Shown: positions 45,114 through 59,329, counted from the stretch's first letter. The stretch is DNA of 64,000 bases from Muribaculaceae bacterium Isolate-104 (HZI) (GCA_003762715.1 RIBJ01000040.1:1-64000), one strand, 5' to 3'. A program made the numbers and translations. The notes: a model not told the origin generated them from the letters alone.

Positions 45114-47353
45114 TTCTTGCCGCAGTAGAAACCGCAGGCGCCGCTCTGCCGGTAGAGGGGCTGATAAAAGACCTCGCCTTCATTCTCATTCTGGCAGCCG
45201 CCACTACCGTACTGTTCAAATGGATGAAGCAGCCGGTGGTGCTCGGCTACATAGTGGCTGGATTTCTCGCGAGCCCGAATTTCACATACCTGCCGTCGGT
45301 CACCACCCAAGAAAACATCGAATTCTGGGCACAGCTGGGCATTGTGGTGCTACTGTTCTCGCTCGGGCTTGAATTCAGTTTCAAAAAGCTGGTAAATGCC
45401 GGAGGCTCGGCGGTTGTCACCGCACTTATAATCGTGAGCGGAATGATGTGTGCCGGCTTTCTTATAGGGCATCTGCTCGGTTTTTCCAATATCAACAGCC
45501 TGTTTTTAGGAGGCATGTTGTCAATGTCTTCCACAACTATTATAATAAAGGCGTTCACCGACCTTGGCATACAGCACAAGAAGTTTGCGGGGCTTGTGTT
45601 CGCGGTACTGATTGTGGAGGATTTGTTTGCGGTGCTCATGATGGTCATTCTGTCGTCCATAGCCATAAACGACAGTGTTGCCGGCGGAGAGATGCTGTAC
45701 AGTGTCACCAAGCTCGCCTTTTTTCTTGTGATGTGGTTTGCCGTCGGGGTGTTTGTACTGCCGAGTGTTCTCAATGCCACACGCCGGTTTCTCAATTCAG
45801 AGACTCTGCTCATCATAGGCATGGGGCTTTGCCTGGGTATGGCGGTGTTTTCTGTTTACTGCGGCTTTTCACTGGCATTGGGCGCATTCGTGATGGGTTC
45901 GATACTTGCCGGCACCAGCTTTGCCGAACGGATTGAGAAGGTGGTCACACCGGTCAAGGATTTGTTTGGCTCGGTGTTTTTCATTTCGGTAGGAATGATG
46001 GTGAACCCGGGTGTCATATCCCACTACTGGGTACCGATACTCATATTGTCGGGGGTAGTGATATTCGGCATGATTCTGTTCGGCACTTCGGGGATGCTTG
46101 TGACCGGACAGACCCTTAAGGTGGCAATAGAGGCGGGATTCTCACTCACGCAGATAGGCGAATTCGCATTCATCATAGCCACGCTCGGCATGAGTCTGGG
46201 TGTTCTTGACCAGACAATATACCCTATTGTGGTGGCTGTGTCTGTACTCACCACCTTTACAACTCCGTATTTCATCAGGATGGCAGACCCGGTGTACTCA
46301 GTGATAGAGCGGATATTGCCGGGCAGGCTGCATTTTCTTATTGACCGTTACAGCGACCGCGCGTCATCGGAAAGCGAAACAGGGCTGCTATGGAAAACGG
46401 TGCTGCACCGCTATATATGGCGAATGATGCTGTATGTAGTGATTCTTGTCACAATCTGCCTTGTGTCAACCAACTGGCTTCTGCCATGGCTCAAGGGGTT
46501 CAGCAGCGGCTGGGGGCGTTTCATATGCGCGGTAGCGACACTCACAGTAATGGGACCGTTTCTGCTGGCTCTGTCGATGCCTGCGTCTAAAAAAACGGAA
46601 CGGCAGAGACTTATTGCCGCAAACGCCCGCTTTGATGTGCCTCTCGTAGTCATGACTTTGTTCAGGATGTTCATAGCCTTGATTTTTGTCATTTATATTC
46701 TTGCGAGGATTTACTCGGCGTGGGTTGGGTGTGTGTTCGGATTCGTGGTGTTCGCTGTGCTGATATTCGGATTCTCGAAACAGCTGAAAAGAAGGATGCG
46801 CCGCATCGAGACCCGCTTCATGGAGAATCTCAACGAAAGAGAGCTGCGCAGAAGCGGCAAAAACAACAATATTGTGAGCAATCTGCACCTCGCCTACATG
46901 ACTGTAGGGTACGCGTGCCCGTTTGTAGGCGAACGCCTACAGGACAGCGGGCTGCGCAACAGGCTTGGCGTGAGCATCGCCACTATACAGCGCGGGGCAA
47001 CTGTTATTGCCGCGCCGGCGGGTGATACCCGCATTTTCCCGGGGGATGTATTAGGCGTGATAGGCACAGACGAGCAGATTCAGGAGACACTGGGCGTTGT
47101 GGAACGCGAAAACGAGACTTCAGGGGAACAGGTGTCCGGAGACTTCAAACTCACCACAGTGCAGCTTTCAGAATCATCGCCGCTGATAGGCAAGAGTGTT
47201 GCGCAGAGCCGGCTCGCATCGGAGTACTCGACTCTGCTTGTGAGTGTGGGCAGAGGCGAAGAGTTTATTACGCCGTCGCCGGATACGGTTTTCGCTGCTC
47301 ACGATATTCTGTGGGTTGTAGCCAACCCGAAGACTCTCGCCGCTCTCCGGTAA
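45110..47353 (+). CDS. CPA2 monovalent cation:proton antiporter with TrkA-C domains
   Basis: This KefB-type transporter exchanges K+ or Na+ for H+ across the inner membrane. The 747-residue protein has an N-terminal antiporter domain of about 12-13 helices (residues 10-390) with 'QPVVLGYIVAGFLASPN', 'LGIVVLLFSLGLEFSFKKL' and 'LSMSSTTIIIKAF'. A second group of membrane segments lies at about 425-560, and a cytoplasmic tail follows with two TrkA-C-like segments ('IFPGDVLGVIGTDEQI' and 'VFAAHDILWVVANPKTL'). A complete nucleotide-binding TrkA-N domain is not obvious. Translational coupling to the mgtC-family gene suggests shared ion-stress regulation. Confidence 0.88.
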   Translation: MILAAVETAGAALPVEGLIKDLAFILILAAATTVLFKWMKQPVVLGYIVAGFLASPNFTYLPSVTTQENIEFWAQLGIVVLLFSLGLEFSFKKLVNAGGSAVVTALIIVSGMMCAGFLIGHLLGFSNINSLFLGGMLSMSSTTIIIKAFTDLGIQHKKFAGLVFAVLIVEDLFAVLMMVILSSIAINDSVAGGEMLYSVTKLAFFLVMWFAVGVFVLPSVLNATRRFLNSETLLIIGMGLCLGMAVFSVYCGFSLALGAFVMGSILAGTSFAERIEKVVTPVKDLFGSVFFISVGMMVNPGVISHYWVPILILSGVVIFGMILFGTSGMLVTGQTLKVAIEAGFSLTQIGEFAFIIATLGMSLGVLDQTIYPIVVAVSVLTTFTTPYFIRMADPVYSVIERILPGRLHFLIDRYSDRASSESETGLLWKTVLHRYIWRMMLYVVILVTICLVSTNWLLPWLKGFSSGWGRFICAVATLTVMGPFLLALSMPASKKTERQRLIAANARFDVPLVVMTLFRMFIALIFVIYILARIYSAWVGCVFGFVVFAVLIFGFSKQLKRRMRRIETRFMENLNERELRRSGKNNNIVSNLHLAYMTVGYACPFVGERLQDSGLRNRLGVSIATIQRGATVIAAPAGDTRIFPGDVLGVIGTDEQIQETLGVVERENETSGEQVSGDFKLTTVQLSESSPLIGKSVAQSRLASEYSTLLVSVGRGEEFITPSPDTVFAAHDILWVVANPKTLAALR

Positions 47354-47423
47354 TCCCAGTATTCGCACACCCCGACAGGGGTGACGAGATAACACTCCTT
47401 GTCGACATTGGCAGCCAGGTCTA

Positions 47424-47519
47424 TTACCGGCACTCCGGGAGCGCCATCACGAGTGCCGGAGCAGGAGGAGAGAAGGAGAGAAGGAGAACGGTTGCAAAAA
47501 GGGCGATAGACTGTTTCAT
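47424..47519 (-). CDS. possible 31-residue signal-peptide ORF
   Basis: A short ORF starts 4 bp after the stop of the DUF4252-like gene on the same strand and encodes an N-terminal Lys, a hydrophobic core ('IALFATVLLLSF') and a Pro/Ala-rich exit, which is a textbook signal peptide, then stops at TAA after 31 residues. Its last codons form one arm of the inverted repeat 47427-47459. It may be a genuine tiny membrane or secreted peptide, or the remnant of a frameshifted secreted protein: the +2 frame continues open for about 50 codons after the stop, without recognisable similarity. Confidence 0.4.
   Translation of the reverse strand: MKQSIALFATVLLLSFSPPAPALVMALPECR
47427..47459. repeat. perfect 9-bp inverted repeat
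   Basis: CCGGCACTC (47427-47435) and GAGTGCCGG (47451-47459) flank a 15-nt loop in the gap between the antiporter and DUF4252 genes. No T-run follows on either strand. A second, smaller hairpin (CACCCC-GACA-GGGGTG) lies at 47368-47383. Confidence 0.6.
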
Positions 47520-47523
47520 CCGG

Positions 47524-48057
47524 TTACATCTTCTGAATGTCCTTGCCGATATTAGTCAACTGGCTCGCCGGAATATTACCGGAAAAGACGATGAATTTAC
47601 CTTTGTCGGATGCAGTACTTGTAAAAAGAACTATCTTCTTATATATTTTTTCGGTGCTGTTGCTATTAATCTTCACTTGCGACAGCTCGCCGTAAACGTA
47701 TGTGCTTTCCTTATCATTAGTGAGTGTAATAAGGCTTTCGGCATTCTTGTTGTACCAGAAATAGCCTTCGATTATCTTGCGGGCATTATCGACCGCGTCA
47801 TTGCTGCGTAGGGTAAAAATATCTATGGACTCAAGCCCTTTCACCGTATCCAGATACGGCACCTTTTCACGGACTTCTGACGACACCATGCCGAGCATAG
47901 TTTTGGTAACCTTGACCTCGGAAACATTCTTTTCTTTGCCAAGTTGTCTCAAAAGAGACAAGAAGTAGCTATTCTGTGCATAATTGTCATCGGCATTGGC
48001 GGTGTATGCGCCGCAGGTTATTATCGCCATTATCAGCGTTACGAGTATCTTTTTCAT
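47524..48057 (-). CDS. DUF4252-like secreted protein
   Basis: This 177-residue protein has a signal peptide (about 1-22, 'YTANA') and a mature part resembling the Bacteroidetes DUF4252 family: helical start ('SYFLSLLRQLGKEKNVSEVKVT'), 'MLGMV' motif, then 'KGLESIDIFTLRSNDAVDNARKIIEGY' and an alternating-strand end ('KIVLFTSTASDKGKFIVFSG'). Such proteins often accompany ECF sigma factor operons, as here: it follows the anti-sigma-like gene by overlap of 4 bp. Its biochemical role is unknown. Confidence 0.75.
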   Translation of the reverse strand: MKKILVTLIMAIITCGAYTANADDNYAQNSYFLSLLRQLGKEKNVSEVKVTKTMLGMVSSEVREKVPYLDTVKGLESIDIFTLRSNDAVDNARKIIEGYFWYNKNAESLITLTNDKESTYVYGELSQVKINSNSTEKIYKKIVLFTSTASDKGKFIVFSGNIPASQLTNIGKDIQKM

Positions 48058-48677
48058 TTCAATGCTGTATTAAGTGATTTATCAAGTTCTTCAAATTGCG
48101 CCGCAACTTCTCCTGCCTGACGGCCAGCCTCGTTGATTTTATCGAAGAGAAGCGCAATCGACGCCTCCCCTTCGAGGAGAGCTGCGGCAGCTTCGGCTTG
48201 CTGCGAGGAGCTCACCCTCTTCGGGGCTTTGGCCTTGACCGGCTGCGGAGGCTGCACCTGCTGCACGGGGCACGGCAACGAGACTGATGATGGAGTAAAG
48301 GTGTCACCTGTCTCGACAACCTGCGCCAGGAGAAGCGGGGCGTCATCGGCAGCGGGCGCCATAAATCTTACCGCCAGAACGGCAATCAACACAAACGCAG
48401 CGGCTATGCCTACAACAGCCCTCCAGGCAGTGACTCCCGGACGCTTTCTGCCGCTCTGCGCGGCGATAGCCGCACGGATATCGCTCTCAAGATGCTCCGG
48501 CACTTCAACATCATCAATGCCTGATAGAGCGGAGAATATCCGTCGGTCCGCCTCAAGTTCGGCGGGAGTATCGGCGGCGGAAGCGAAATAGCTCTTTATC
48601 TGCCTGATTTCTTCCGGGGAAGCGTTGCCACAGTAATAGCGGTCCAGCAAATGTCGGATGTTTTCAGTCATGCTCAT
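48054..48677 (-). CDS. putative anti-sigma factor
   Basis: This 207-residue protein has a cytoplasmic N-terminal part (about 1-85, 'LLDRYYCGNASPEEIRQIKSYF'), one membrane helix at about 86-107 ('AVVGIAAAFVLIAVLAVRF') and a periplasmic tail rich in Pro, Gln and Ala. The architecture and its position, overlapping the ECF sigma gene by 4 bp (ATGA), are those of a membrane-bound anti-sigma factor. It lacks an obvious HxxxCxxC zinc motif, so the assignment rests mainly on topology and context. Confidence 0.72.
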   Translation of the reverse strand: MSMTENIRHLLDRYYCGNASPEEIRQIKSYFASAADTPAELEADRRIFSALSGIDDVEVPEHLESDIRAAIAAQSGRKRPGVTAWRAVVGIAAAFVLIAVLAVRFMAPAADDAPLLLAQVVETGDTFTPSSVSLPCPVQQVQPPQPVKAKAPKRVSSSQQAEAAAALLEGEASIALLFDKINEAGRQAGEVAAQFEELDKSLNTALK

Positions 48678-49171
48678 ATTATATCGCTTTTTGATAAGAG
48701 TTGTTTTAGTTTTTTGCGTCCACGGCTCAATATCGCTCTCACGTTGACTTCGGTCAGCCCAGTTGCCTCGGCTATCTCCGAATTTGACAACGCTCCGAAA
48801 GCGCTCAACTCCATGACCCGGCGCTGGGTGTCCGGCATGGCTTCTATTGCTCCGGTGACAATACGGAGGGACTCTCTTCGCTCCATAGCCGAGTGCTGGT
48901 CATCATCGGCGCGCTGCCCAAACAGAGAGTCTATACCGGCGCATTGCTGCGTGCGGTTCATGCGTGTGACGCATTCGTTGCGCACCGCGTTGATTGCATA
49001 GCCGCTGAGAGAAGAAACGGAGTCAAGAGCGTGGCGGTTGTTCCACAGCCTGACCATAATATCCTGCACAACATCGGCGGCATCGTCGGCAGAGCCGAGG
49101 ATAGCGACCGCCTCGCGGTACATCGCTGCGTGCATCGGTATTATCTCGTTGTTGAATCTTCTCTCAGTCAT
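48674..49171 (-). CDS. ECF-type RNA polymerase sigma factor
   Basis: This 165-residue sigma factor has region 2 ('ILGSADDAADVVQDIMVRLW', about 22-42) and region 4 ('MPDTQRRVMELSAFGALSN', then 'EIAEATGLTEVNVRAILSRGRKKLK'). It heads a four-gene unit with the putative anti-sigma factor, the DUF4252-like protein and a tiny ORF. No clear promoter could be assigned, which is expected if it is transcribed from its own ECF promoter. Confidence 0.93.
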   Translation of the reverse strand: MTERRFNNEIIPMHAAMYREAVAILGSADDAADVVQDIMVRLWNNRHALDSVSSLSGYAINAVRNECVTRMNRTQQCAGIDSLFGQRADDDQHSAMERRESLRIVTGAIEAMPDTQRRVMELSAFGALSNSEIAEATGLTEVNVRAILSRGRKKLKQLLSKSDII

Positions 49172-49321
49172 CTGCTGTTTTTCCTATGCTCTCACTACTA
49201 TGACTCAGTTTGGCGCCGACTGTGACAAAAGCTGCGCTTTTTTATTGACAATAACATTGTAGCTTAAATAATATATGCCACAAAAATAGTTTTATCTTTT
49301 TGAATTACACAATTTTAAAAG

Positions 49322-49360
49322 AAAAAAGGGCAGAGATGCAAAATGCAACTCTGCCCTTTT
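49322..49360 (-). terminator. terminator of the rpoBC transcript
   Basis: AAAAGGGCAGAG and CTCTGCCCTTTT form a perfect 12-bp stem around a 13-nt loop, with six T residues at the end on the minus strand. It lies 30-70 bp after the rpoC stop codon. Confidence 0.92.
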
Positions 49361-49389
49361 GACTTAGATGTATTAGGCTAACAAGCAGG

Positions 49390-52300
49390 TTATTCGCCCG
49401 CGCGCCTGTCGTTTCTTTCTATAGCTTCTGCTTCTTCGTATATTCTTGCCATGTCATCTTTGCCGCCAACTACAAGTCTGTCGTATTCGCGCAGACCGGT
49501 ACCAGCCGGGATGAGGTGACCGCATATAACATTTTCTTTCATGCCTTCGAGGGTGTCGGTCTTGCCGTTTATTGCGGCTTCGTTAAGAACCTTTGTTGTT
49601 TCCTGGAAGGATGCTGCCGACATGAAGCTTGTTGTCTGCAGAGCGGCGCGGGTTATACCCTGAAGTATCTGCTCGGATGTAGCGGGAACGGCTTCGCGCA
49701 CCTGAATGAGCTTGAGGTCGCGGCGCTTGAGCGCTGAATTCTCGTCACGCAGTCTGCGCGCGGTAATAATCATACCGGGTTTGACTGTTTCCGAGTCGCC
49801 GGCATCGGTGACAACTTTTTTGCCCCAGATGCGGTCGTTTTCATCCATAAACGCGCGTTTGTCGACAATCTGCTGTTCGAGGAAGCATGTGTCACCGGGG
49901 TCAAGGATGTTGACCTTGCGCATCATCTGGCGCACGATAACCTCAAAGTGCTTGTCATTGATTTTCACACCCTGCATACGGTACACGTCCTGAACTTCAT
50001 TGACGATGTACTCCTGCACGGCTGTGGGTCCCATGATGTTGAGGATGTCGGCGGGTGTCACGGCTCCGTCAGAGAGCGGTGTGCCGGCACGAACATAGTC
50101 GTTTTCCTGAACAAGTATCTGTTTTGACAGGGGCACGAGATATTTCTTGACTTCGCCGAGACGTGAGGTAACGGTGATTTCGCGATTGCCGCGTTTAACC
50201 TTGCCGAAGTTCACCTCGCCGTCTATTTCCGCCACAATAGCGGGGTTAGAGGGGTTGCGCGCCTCGAAGAGTTCGGTAACACGGGGCAGACCACCGGTGA
50301 TGTCACCTGCGCTACCGGTAGCGCGGGGTATCTTCACGAATATTTCACCGGGCTTGAGAACGGCGCCTTCGTCCACCATAAGGTGTGCGCCCACAGGCAG
50401 AGCATAGGTCTTGACAACCTGTCCGTTCTTGTCAAGGATATTGGCTTCGGGGACTTTGCCACGGTCCTTAGACTCGATTATGACTTTTTCGCGGAGACCG
50501 GTCTGCTCGTCAGAGTCGACGCGGTAGGTGATGTTTTCAGTAAGGTTGACGTACTCGACCTTACCGCCGGCTTCGCTGACGATTACGGCATTGAAGGGGT
50601 CCCATTCGCAGATTACATCGCCTTTCTTGATTGTGGCTCCGTTGTCGAAGTAGAGTTTCGAACCGTAGGGGATGTTTGCGTTTGTGAGCATCATCTTTGT
50701 ATTGGGGTCGACAATGCGCATTTCGGCAAGACGTCCGATAACAACGTCTACCTGGCGTCCGGTTGCGTCTTTTTCATCGGTTTTTACCGTGCGGAGCTCG
50801 TCGATTTCGAGAACACCGTCGTAACGCGATGTCACTGAAGATACGGCTGCGATGTTGCTTGCCACACCACCGACGTGGAATGTACGGAGGGTGAGCTGGG
50901 TACCGGGTTCACCGATAGACTGCGCGGCGATGACTCCGACAGCCTCGCCTTTCTGAACGAGACGGTTGTTTGCAAGATTTCTGCCGTAGCACTTGGCGCA
51001 AACGCCTTTCTTGGACTCACAGGTGAGTACTGAACGGATTTCAACCGATTCAATAGGAGAAGCGTTGATGCGGTCGGCTGCCACGTCGTTGATTTCTTCG
51101 CCTGCGGCTACGATGATTTCGCCGGTTATGGGGTCAATCACATCGTGTACGCTGACACGACCGAGGATTCTCTCGCCGAGCGAAGCTACAACCTCGTCGT
51201 TGTTCTTAATCTCGGTGCATACGAGTCCGCGGAGGGTGCCGCAGTCTTCTTCGTGTATAATCACGTCGTGGGCAACGTCAACAAGACGACGGGTGAGGTA
51301 TCCTGCGTCGGCGGTCTTAAGCGCGGTGTCGGCAAGACCCTTACGGGCACCGTGGGTAGAAATGAAGTACTCGAGCACCGACAGACCTTCCTTAAAGTTT
51401 GCAAGAATCGGGTTTTCGATAATCTGACCACCTTCGGCACCGCTCTTCTGGGGTTTCGCCATAAGACCACGCATGCCGGAGAGCTGACGAATCTGGTCCT
51501 TAGAACCACGGGCACCGGAATCAAGCATCATGTACACGGGGTTGAAGCCCTGCTGGTCAGCAGAAATCTGCTTCATGAGGGTGTCGGCGAGACGAGCGTT
51601 GACATGTGTCCAGATGTCGATAATCTGGTTGTAGCGTTCGTTGTTGGTGATGAAGCCCATTGAGTAGTTGTTCATCACTTCCTGAACCTGTTCGTAGCCT
51701 TCGCGCACATATTCTTCTTTTTCAGCAGGAATAAGCACGTCGCCAAGGTTGAACGACAGACCTCCCTTGAACGCCATTTTGTAACCGAGGTTCTTGATGT
51801 CGTCAAGGAACTGCGCCGAGCGGGGGATACCGCATTTTTTGATTACCTTGCTGATGATGGTACGCAGAGATTTCTTGGAAAGGATTTCGTTGACGTAACC
51901 GATTTCGCGGGGAACGAACTGGTTGACGAGCACACGACCTACAGAGGTGTTTTCTATGAGCCGTTTCACGGGGTTGCCGTCTTCGTCAATGTCGTCGACA
52001 ACAACTGAAACGGGAGCATGGAGGGTCACTTTGCCTTCGTTGTACGCAATCTCGGCTTCTTCAGGTCCATAGAACTTAAGACCTTCGCCTTTGTCGCCTT
52101 TACGGAGCTTGGTGATGTAGTACAGACCAAGTACCATGTCCTGGGAGGGGACAGTGATAGGCGCACCGTTTGCGGGGTTGAGGATGTTGTGAGCTCCGAG
52201 CATGAGCATCTGAGCCTCGAGTACGGCTTCGTTGCCGAGAGGGAGGTGAACAGCCATCTGGTCACCATCGAAGTCGGCGTTGAACGCGGTACATGCAAGG

Positions 52301-53709
52301 GGGTGAAGCTGAATGGCCTTTCCTTCAATCATCTTGGGCTGGAAAGCCTGTATGCCGAGACGGTGAAGTGTCGGGGCACGGTTCAGGAGTACGGGGTGAC
52401 CTTTCATTACGTATTCGAGGATGTCCCATACCACCGGTTCCTTGCGGTCCACAATCTTTTTGGCGCTCTTGACGGTCTTTACAATGCCGCGTTCGATGAG
52501 TTTGCGAATTACGAACGGTTTGTAAAGCTCAGCCGCCATATTTTTGGGGAGACCGCATTCGTGCATCTTGAGTTCGGGACCTACGACGATAACCGAACGC
52601 GCGGAGTAGTCGACACGCTTACCGAGAAGGTTCTGACGGAAACGACCCTGCTTGCCTTTGAGGCTGTCGGAAAGCGACTTGAGAGGACGGTTTGCCTCGG
52701 TTTTCACCGCAGAGGATTTGCGGGAGTTGTCGAGGAGCGAGTCTACCGCTTCCTGAAGCATACGCTTTTCGTTGCGCAAAATAACTTCGGGCGCTTTGAT
52801 TTCGATAAGTCGTTTCAGGCGGTTGTTGCGAATGATTACACGTCTGTAAAGGTCGTTAAGGTCGGATGTGGCGAAACGGCCGCCGTCCAGGGGTACGAGG
52901 GGACGGAGTTCAGGCGGAATAACGGGAACTGCCTGAAGTACCATCCATTCGGGTTTGTTGCGACCGCGTGAAGCGCGGAAGCTTTCAACAACCTGAAGGC
53001 GCTTGAGCGCTTCGGTTTTGCGCTGCTGCGAGCCGTCGGTGTCTGCCTGATGACGAAGTTTGTAAGAGAGGTCGTCAAGGTCAATGCGCTGGAGGAGGTC
53101 ATAAACAGCCTCCGCACCCATCTTTGCAATGAACTTGTTGGGGTCTGTGTCATCGAGCATCTGGTTTTCGCGCGGCAGACGGTCGAGCATGTCAAAGTAT
53201 TCCTCCTCTGTGAGCAGTTCAAGCTCCTTGAGCCCTTCCGAGCGCCCCTGAAGAACGATGTCGGCGGCAGCGCCGGGCTGAATCACGACATATTTCTCGT
53301 AGTATATAACTGCGTCGAGTTTTTTTGAAGGGAGTCCGAGAAGGTAACCGATTTTATTGGGGAGTGAGCGGAAGTACCAGATGTGGGCAACGGGGACAAC
53401 CAGTTTGATGTGTCCCATGCGCTCACGGCGTACTTTTTTCTCGGTCACTTCGACACCGCAACGGTCGCACACAATGCCTTTGTAGCGTATGCGCTTGTAC
53501 TTTCCGCAATGGCATTCGTAGTCCTTGACAGGACCGAAAATGCGCTCGCAGAAGAGGCCGTCGCGCTCAGGCTTGTAGGTGCGGTAGTTAATGGTTTCGG
53601 GTTTGAGAACCTCACCGCTGGATTTCTCAAGAATCTCTTCGGGCGAAGCGAGCCCGATGGTGATTTTCGAGAATCCGGTTTTTATTTTGTTGTCTTTTCT
53701 AAAAGCCAT
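49390..53709 (-). CDS. rpoC: RNA polymerase beta' subunit
   Basis: RpoC forms half of the RNA polymerase active site. The 1439-residue protein has the N-terminal zinc motif '[20 protein letters not shown]' near residue 70, the catalytic Mg2+ motif '[12 protein letters not shown]' at about residue 475, and the second zinc-binding region '[19 protein letters not shown]' further on, near residues 880-900. The gene starts 33 bp after rpoB and ends the large ribosomal-polymerase transcript. Confidence 0.98.
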   Translation of the reverse strand: MAFRKDNKIKTGFSKITIGLASPEEILEKSSGEVLKPETINYRTYKPERDGLFCERIFGPVKDYECHCGKYKRIRYKGIVCDRCGVEVTEKKVRRERMGHIKLVVPVAHIWYFRSLPNKIGYLLGLPSKKLDAVIYYEKYVVIQPGAAADIVLQGRSEGLKELELLTEEEYFDMLDRLPRENQMLDDTDPNKFIAKMGAEAVYDLLQRIDLDDLSYKLRHQADTDGSQQRKTEALKRLQVVESFRASRGRNKPEWMVLQAVPVIPPELRPLVPLDGGRFATSDLNDLYRRVIIRNNRLKRLIEIKAPEVILRNEKRMLQEAVDSLLDNSRKSSAVKTEANRPLKSLSDSLKGKQGRFRQNLLGKRVDYSARSVIVVGPELKMHECGLPKNMAAELYKPFVIRKLIERGIVKTVKSAKKIVDRKEPVVWDILEYVMKGHPVLLNRAPTLHRLGIQAFQPKMIEGKAIQLHPLACTAFNADFDGDQMAVHLPLGNEAVLEAQMLMLGAHNILNPANGAPITVPSQDMVLGLYYITKLRKGDKGEGLKFYGPEEAEIAYNEGKVTLHAPVSVVVDDIDEDGNPVKRLIENTSVGRVLVNQFVPREIGYVNEILSKKSLRTIISKVIKKCGIPRSAQFLDDIKNLGYKMAFKGGLSFNLGDVLIPAEKEEYVREGYEQVQEVMNNYSMGFITNNERYNQIIDIWTHVNARLADTLMKQISADQQGFNPVYMMLDSGARGSKDQIRQLSGMRGLMAKPQKSGAEGGQIIENPILANFKEGLSVLEYFISTHGARKGLADTALKTADAGYLTRRLVDVAHDVIIHEEDCGTLRGLVCTEIKNNDEVVASLGERILGRVSVHDVIDPITGEIIVAAGEEINDVAADRINASPIESVEIRSVLTCESKKGVCAKCYGRNLANNRLVQKGEAVGVIAAQSIGEPGTQLTLRTFHVGGVASNIAAVSSVTSRYDGVLEIDELRTVKTDEKDATGRQVDVVIGRLAEMRIVDPNTKMMLTNANIPYGSKLYFDNGATIKKGDVICEWDPFNAVIVSEAGGKVEYVNLTENITYRVDSDEQTGLREKVIIESKDRGKVPEANILDKNGQVVKTYALPVGAHLMVDEGAVLKPGEIFVKIPRATGSAGDITGGLPRVTELFEARNPSNPAIVAEIDGEVNFGKVKRGNREITVTSRLGEVKKYLVPLSKQILVQENDYVRAGTPLSDGAVTPADILNIMGPTAVQEYIVNEVQDVYRMQGVKINDKHFEVIVRQMMRKVNILDPGDTCFLEQQIVDKRAFMDENDRIWGKKVVTDAGDSETVKPGMIITARRLRDENSALKRRDLKLIQVREAVPATSEQILQGITRAALQTTSFMSAASFQETTKVLNEAAINGKTDTLEGMKENVICGHLIPAGTGLREYDRLVVGGKDDMARIYEEAEAIERNDRRAGE

Positions 53710-53742
53710 ATTGATATTGGATGAGAGTCTTAATAAAATTGG

Positions 53743-57555
<3,813 letters not shown>

Positions 57556-57594
57556 CTAAAAAACGTTAAAGGAACTCAAATTAAATATTAACAC

Positions 57595-57633
57595 AAAAAG
57601 GTTAAGTATCCGCCCTGCGGGCGATACTTAACC
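57595..57633 (-). terminator. terminator-like hairpin between rplL and rpoB
   Basis: GGTTAAGTATC and GATACTTAACC form an 11-bp stem, extended inside by GCCC/GGGC, and TTTTT follows on the minus strand. It lies 25 bp after the rplL stop. It probably acts as a partial terminator that sets the ratio of ribosomal protein to polymerase mRNA. Confidence 0.8.
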
Positions 57634-57657
57634 TATATACCTGAAAATCAGGCGTTA

Positions 57658-58032
57658 TTATTTAAGTTCAACTTGAGCGCCAGCTTCTTCGAGTTCTTTC
57701 TTAAGACCTTCGGCGTCAGCTTTGGGGAGACCTTCCTTAACTACGCTGGGAGCGCCGTCAACGAGTTCCTTAGCTTCCTTAAGTCCGAGACCTGTCTGAG
57801 CTTTAACAACTTTAACAACGTTAAGTTTGTTGGCACCTGCGTCTTTGAGGACAACGTCAAAAGAGGTTTTCTCTTCAGCGGCGGGAGCACCGGCAGCGGG
57901 ACCTGCAGCAACTGCTACAGCGGCAGCAGCGGGTTCGATACCATATTCCTCTTTAAGGATCTGAGCAAGTTCGTTTACTTCTTTTACTGAGAGGTTAACA
58001 AGTTGTTCTGCAAAAGCTTTTAAATCTGCCAT
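57658..58032 (-). CDS. rplL: 50S ribosomal protein L7/L12
   Basis: L7/L12 forms the flexible stalk that recruits translation GTPases. The 124-residue protein has the N-terminal dimer domain, an Ala-rich hinge (about residues 35-52, '[18 protein letters not shown]') and the C-terminal factor-binding domain ('[20 protein letters not shown]', then '[15 protein letters not shown]'). It lies 38 bp after rplJ. Confidence 0.98.
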   Translation of the reverse strand: MADLKAFAEQLVNLSVKEVNELAQILKEEYGIEPAAAAVAVAAGPAAGAPAAEEKTSFDVVLKDAGANKLNVVKVVKAQTGLGLKEAKELVDGAPSVVKEGLPKADAEGLKKELEEAGAQVELK

Positions 58033-58070
58033 TTTTGTATGATTTTATTTGTTTATTTTTTACTGTTGGA

Positions 58071-58595
58071 TTAATCTTGTTTGTTGGAGAGTGTTTCAAG
58101 GATGCCATGGAGCTTGGTGCCGCCTGAAGTAAGAGCGGAAACAACATTCTTGGCAGGAGACTGCAGGAGGGCGATAACATCAGCGATGAGTTCGTTCTTG
58201 CTCTTGATAGTTGCAAGGGTGTCGAGCTGGTCTGCACCGAAGTAAACGGTTTCCTCAACGTAAGCAGCCTTGAGGCGGGGAAGAACATCGTCTTTCTTGA
58301 CAAAGTCCTTGAGGAGCTTTGCGGGTGCGTTTGCAACGGTGGTGCACATCAGCGATGTGGGACCGTGGAACGCATCGTAGAGCTCGCTGAAGTCGCCCTC
58401 CATGCTTTCGAGCGCCTTGTGAAGAAGTGTATTCTTCACAACGACGAGCTTGATGTCGTTCTTGAAGCATGCACGACGGAGTTCGCTTGTTTTTTCAGCG
58501 TTGAGTCCGGCGGTTTCTACAAGATAGAAGTTCGGATATTCCTTGAGAAGTTCGGCAATCTGGCCTATTATAGCGTTTTTATCTTCCTTTTTCAT
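58071..58595 (-). CDS. rplJ: 50S ribosomal protein L10
   Basis: L10 anchors L7/L12 dimers to 23S rRNA. The 174-residue protein has the N-terminal RNA-binding domain with 'LRRACFKNDIKLVVVKNTLL' and the C-terminal helix that binds L7/L12 dimers. The gap to rplA is only 21 bp, so the long L10-binding leader known from E. coli has no room directly before this gene. Confidence 0.97.
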   Translation of the reverse strand: MKKEDKNAIIGQIAELLKEYPNFYLVETAGLNAEKTSELRRACFKNDIKLVVVKNTLLHKALESMEGDFSELYDAFHGPTSLMCTTVANAPAKLLKDFVKKDDVLPRLKAAYVEETVYFGADQLDTLATIKSKNELIADVIALLQSPAKNVVSALTSGGTKLHGILETLSNKQD

Positions 58596-58616
58596 TTTCT
58601 TAGCTATTTTAAGAGG

Positions 58617-59312
58617 TTAGGCATCAACTGTCTTGGCATCTACCTGGATACCGGGACTCATGGTGCTTGAAAGATAAATGCTCTTGATATAGGTGCCTTT
58701 AGCAGCCGAAGGTTTGAGTTTTACAAGGGTGTTGATAAACTCACGCGCGTTGTCTTTCATCTGCTCGGGAGTGAAGCTCATCTTGCCGATAGAAGAGTGC
58801 ACGATGCCGTTTTTGTCAACCTTGAAGTCAATCTTACCCTTTTTAACCTCTTCCACAGCCTTAGCAACATCGTTTGTCACAGTGCCGCTCTTGGGGTTGG
58901 GCATAAGTCCGCGGGGACCGAGCACTCTACCGAGGGCACCGATTTTACCCATGATTGCGGGCTGTGTGATGATAACGTCGATGTCGGTCCAGCCACCCTT
59001 GATTTTCTCAATGTATTCGTCAAGACCTACATAGTCGGCGCCAGCAGCCTTAGCGGCAGCTTCGGCGTCGGCGTTGCAGAGCACGAGGACGCGCACCTGC
59101 TTGCCGGTTCCGTGGGGAAGTGTAACGACGCCACGCACCATCTGGTTTGCTTTACGGGGGTCAACGCCAAGACGCACATCGATGTCGAGTGAAGCGTCAA
59201 ATTTGGCATAGTTGACTTCCTTAACCTTTTCGGTTGCTTCTGCGAGAGAATAGGCCTTCCCAGCTTCAATCTTCTCTAAGGCTAACTTTTGGTTTTTAGT
59301 CAGTTTACTCAT
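58617..59312 (-). CDS. rplA: 50S ribosomal protein L1
   Basis: L1 binds 23S rRNA near the E site and in many bacteria represses its own operon. The 231-residue length is standard, and the conserved '[20 protein letters not shown]' and '[19 protein letters not shown]' segments are present. It follows rplK by 17 bp. Confidence 0.98.
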   Translation of the reverse strand: MSKLTKNQKLALEKIEAGKAYSLAEATEKVKEVNYAKFDASLDIDVRLGVDPRKANQMVRGVVTLPHGTGKQVRVLVLCNADAEAAAKAAGADYVGLDEYIEKIKGGWTDIDVIITQPAIMGKIGALGRVLGPRGLMPNPKSGTVTNDVAKAVEEVKKGKIDFKVDKNGIVHSSIGKMSFTPEQMKDNAREFINTLVKLKPSAAKGTYIKSIYLSSTMSPGIQVDAKTVDA

Positions 59313-59329
59313 TGTTCAATTGAAGTTTA

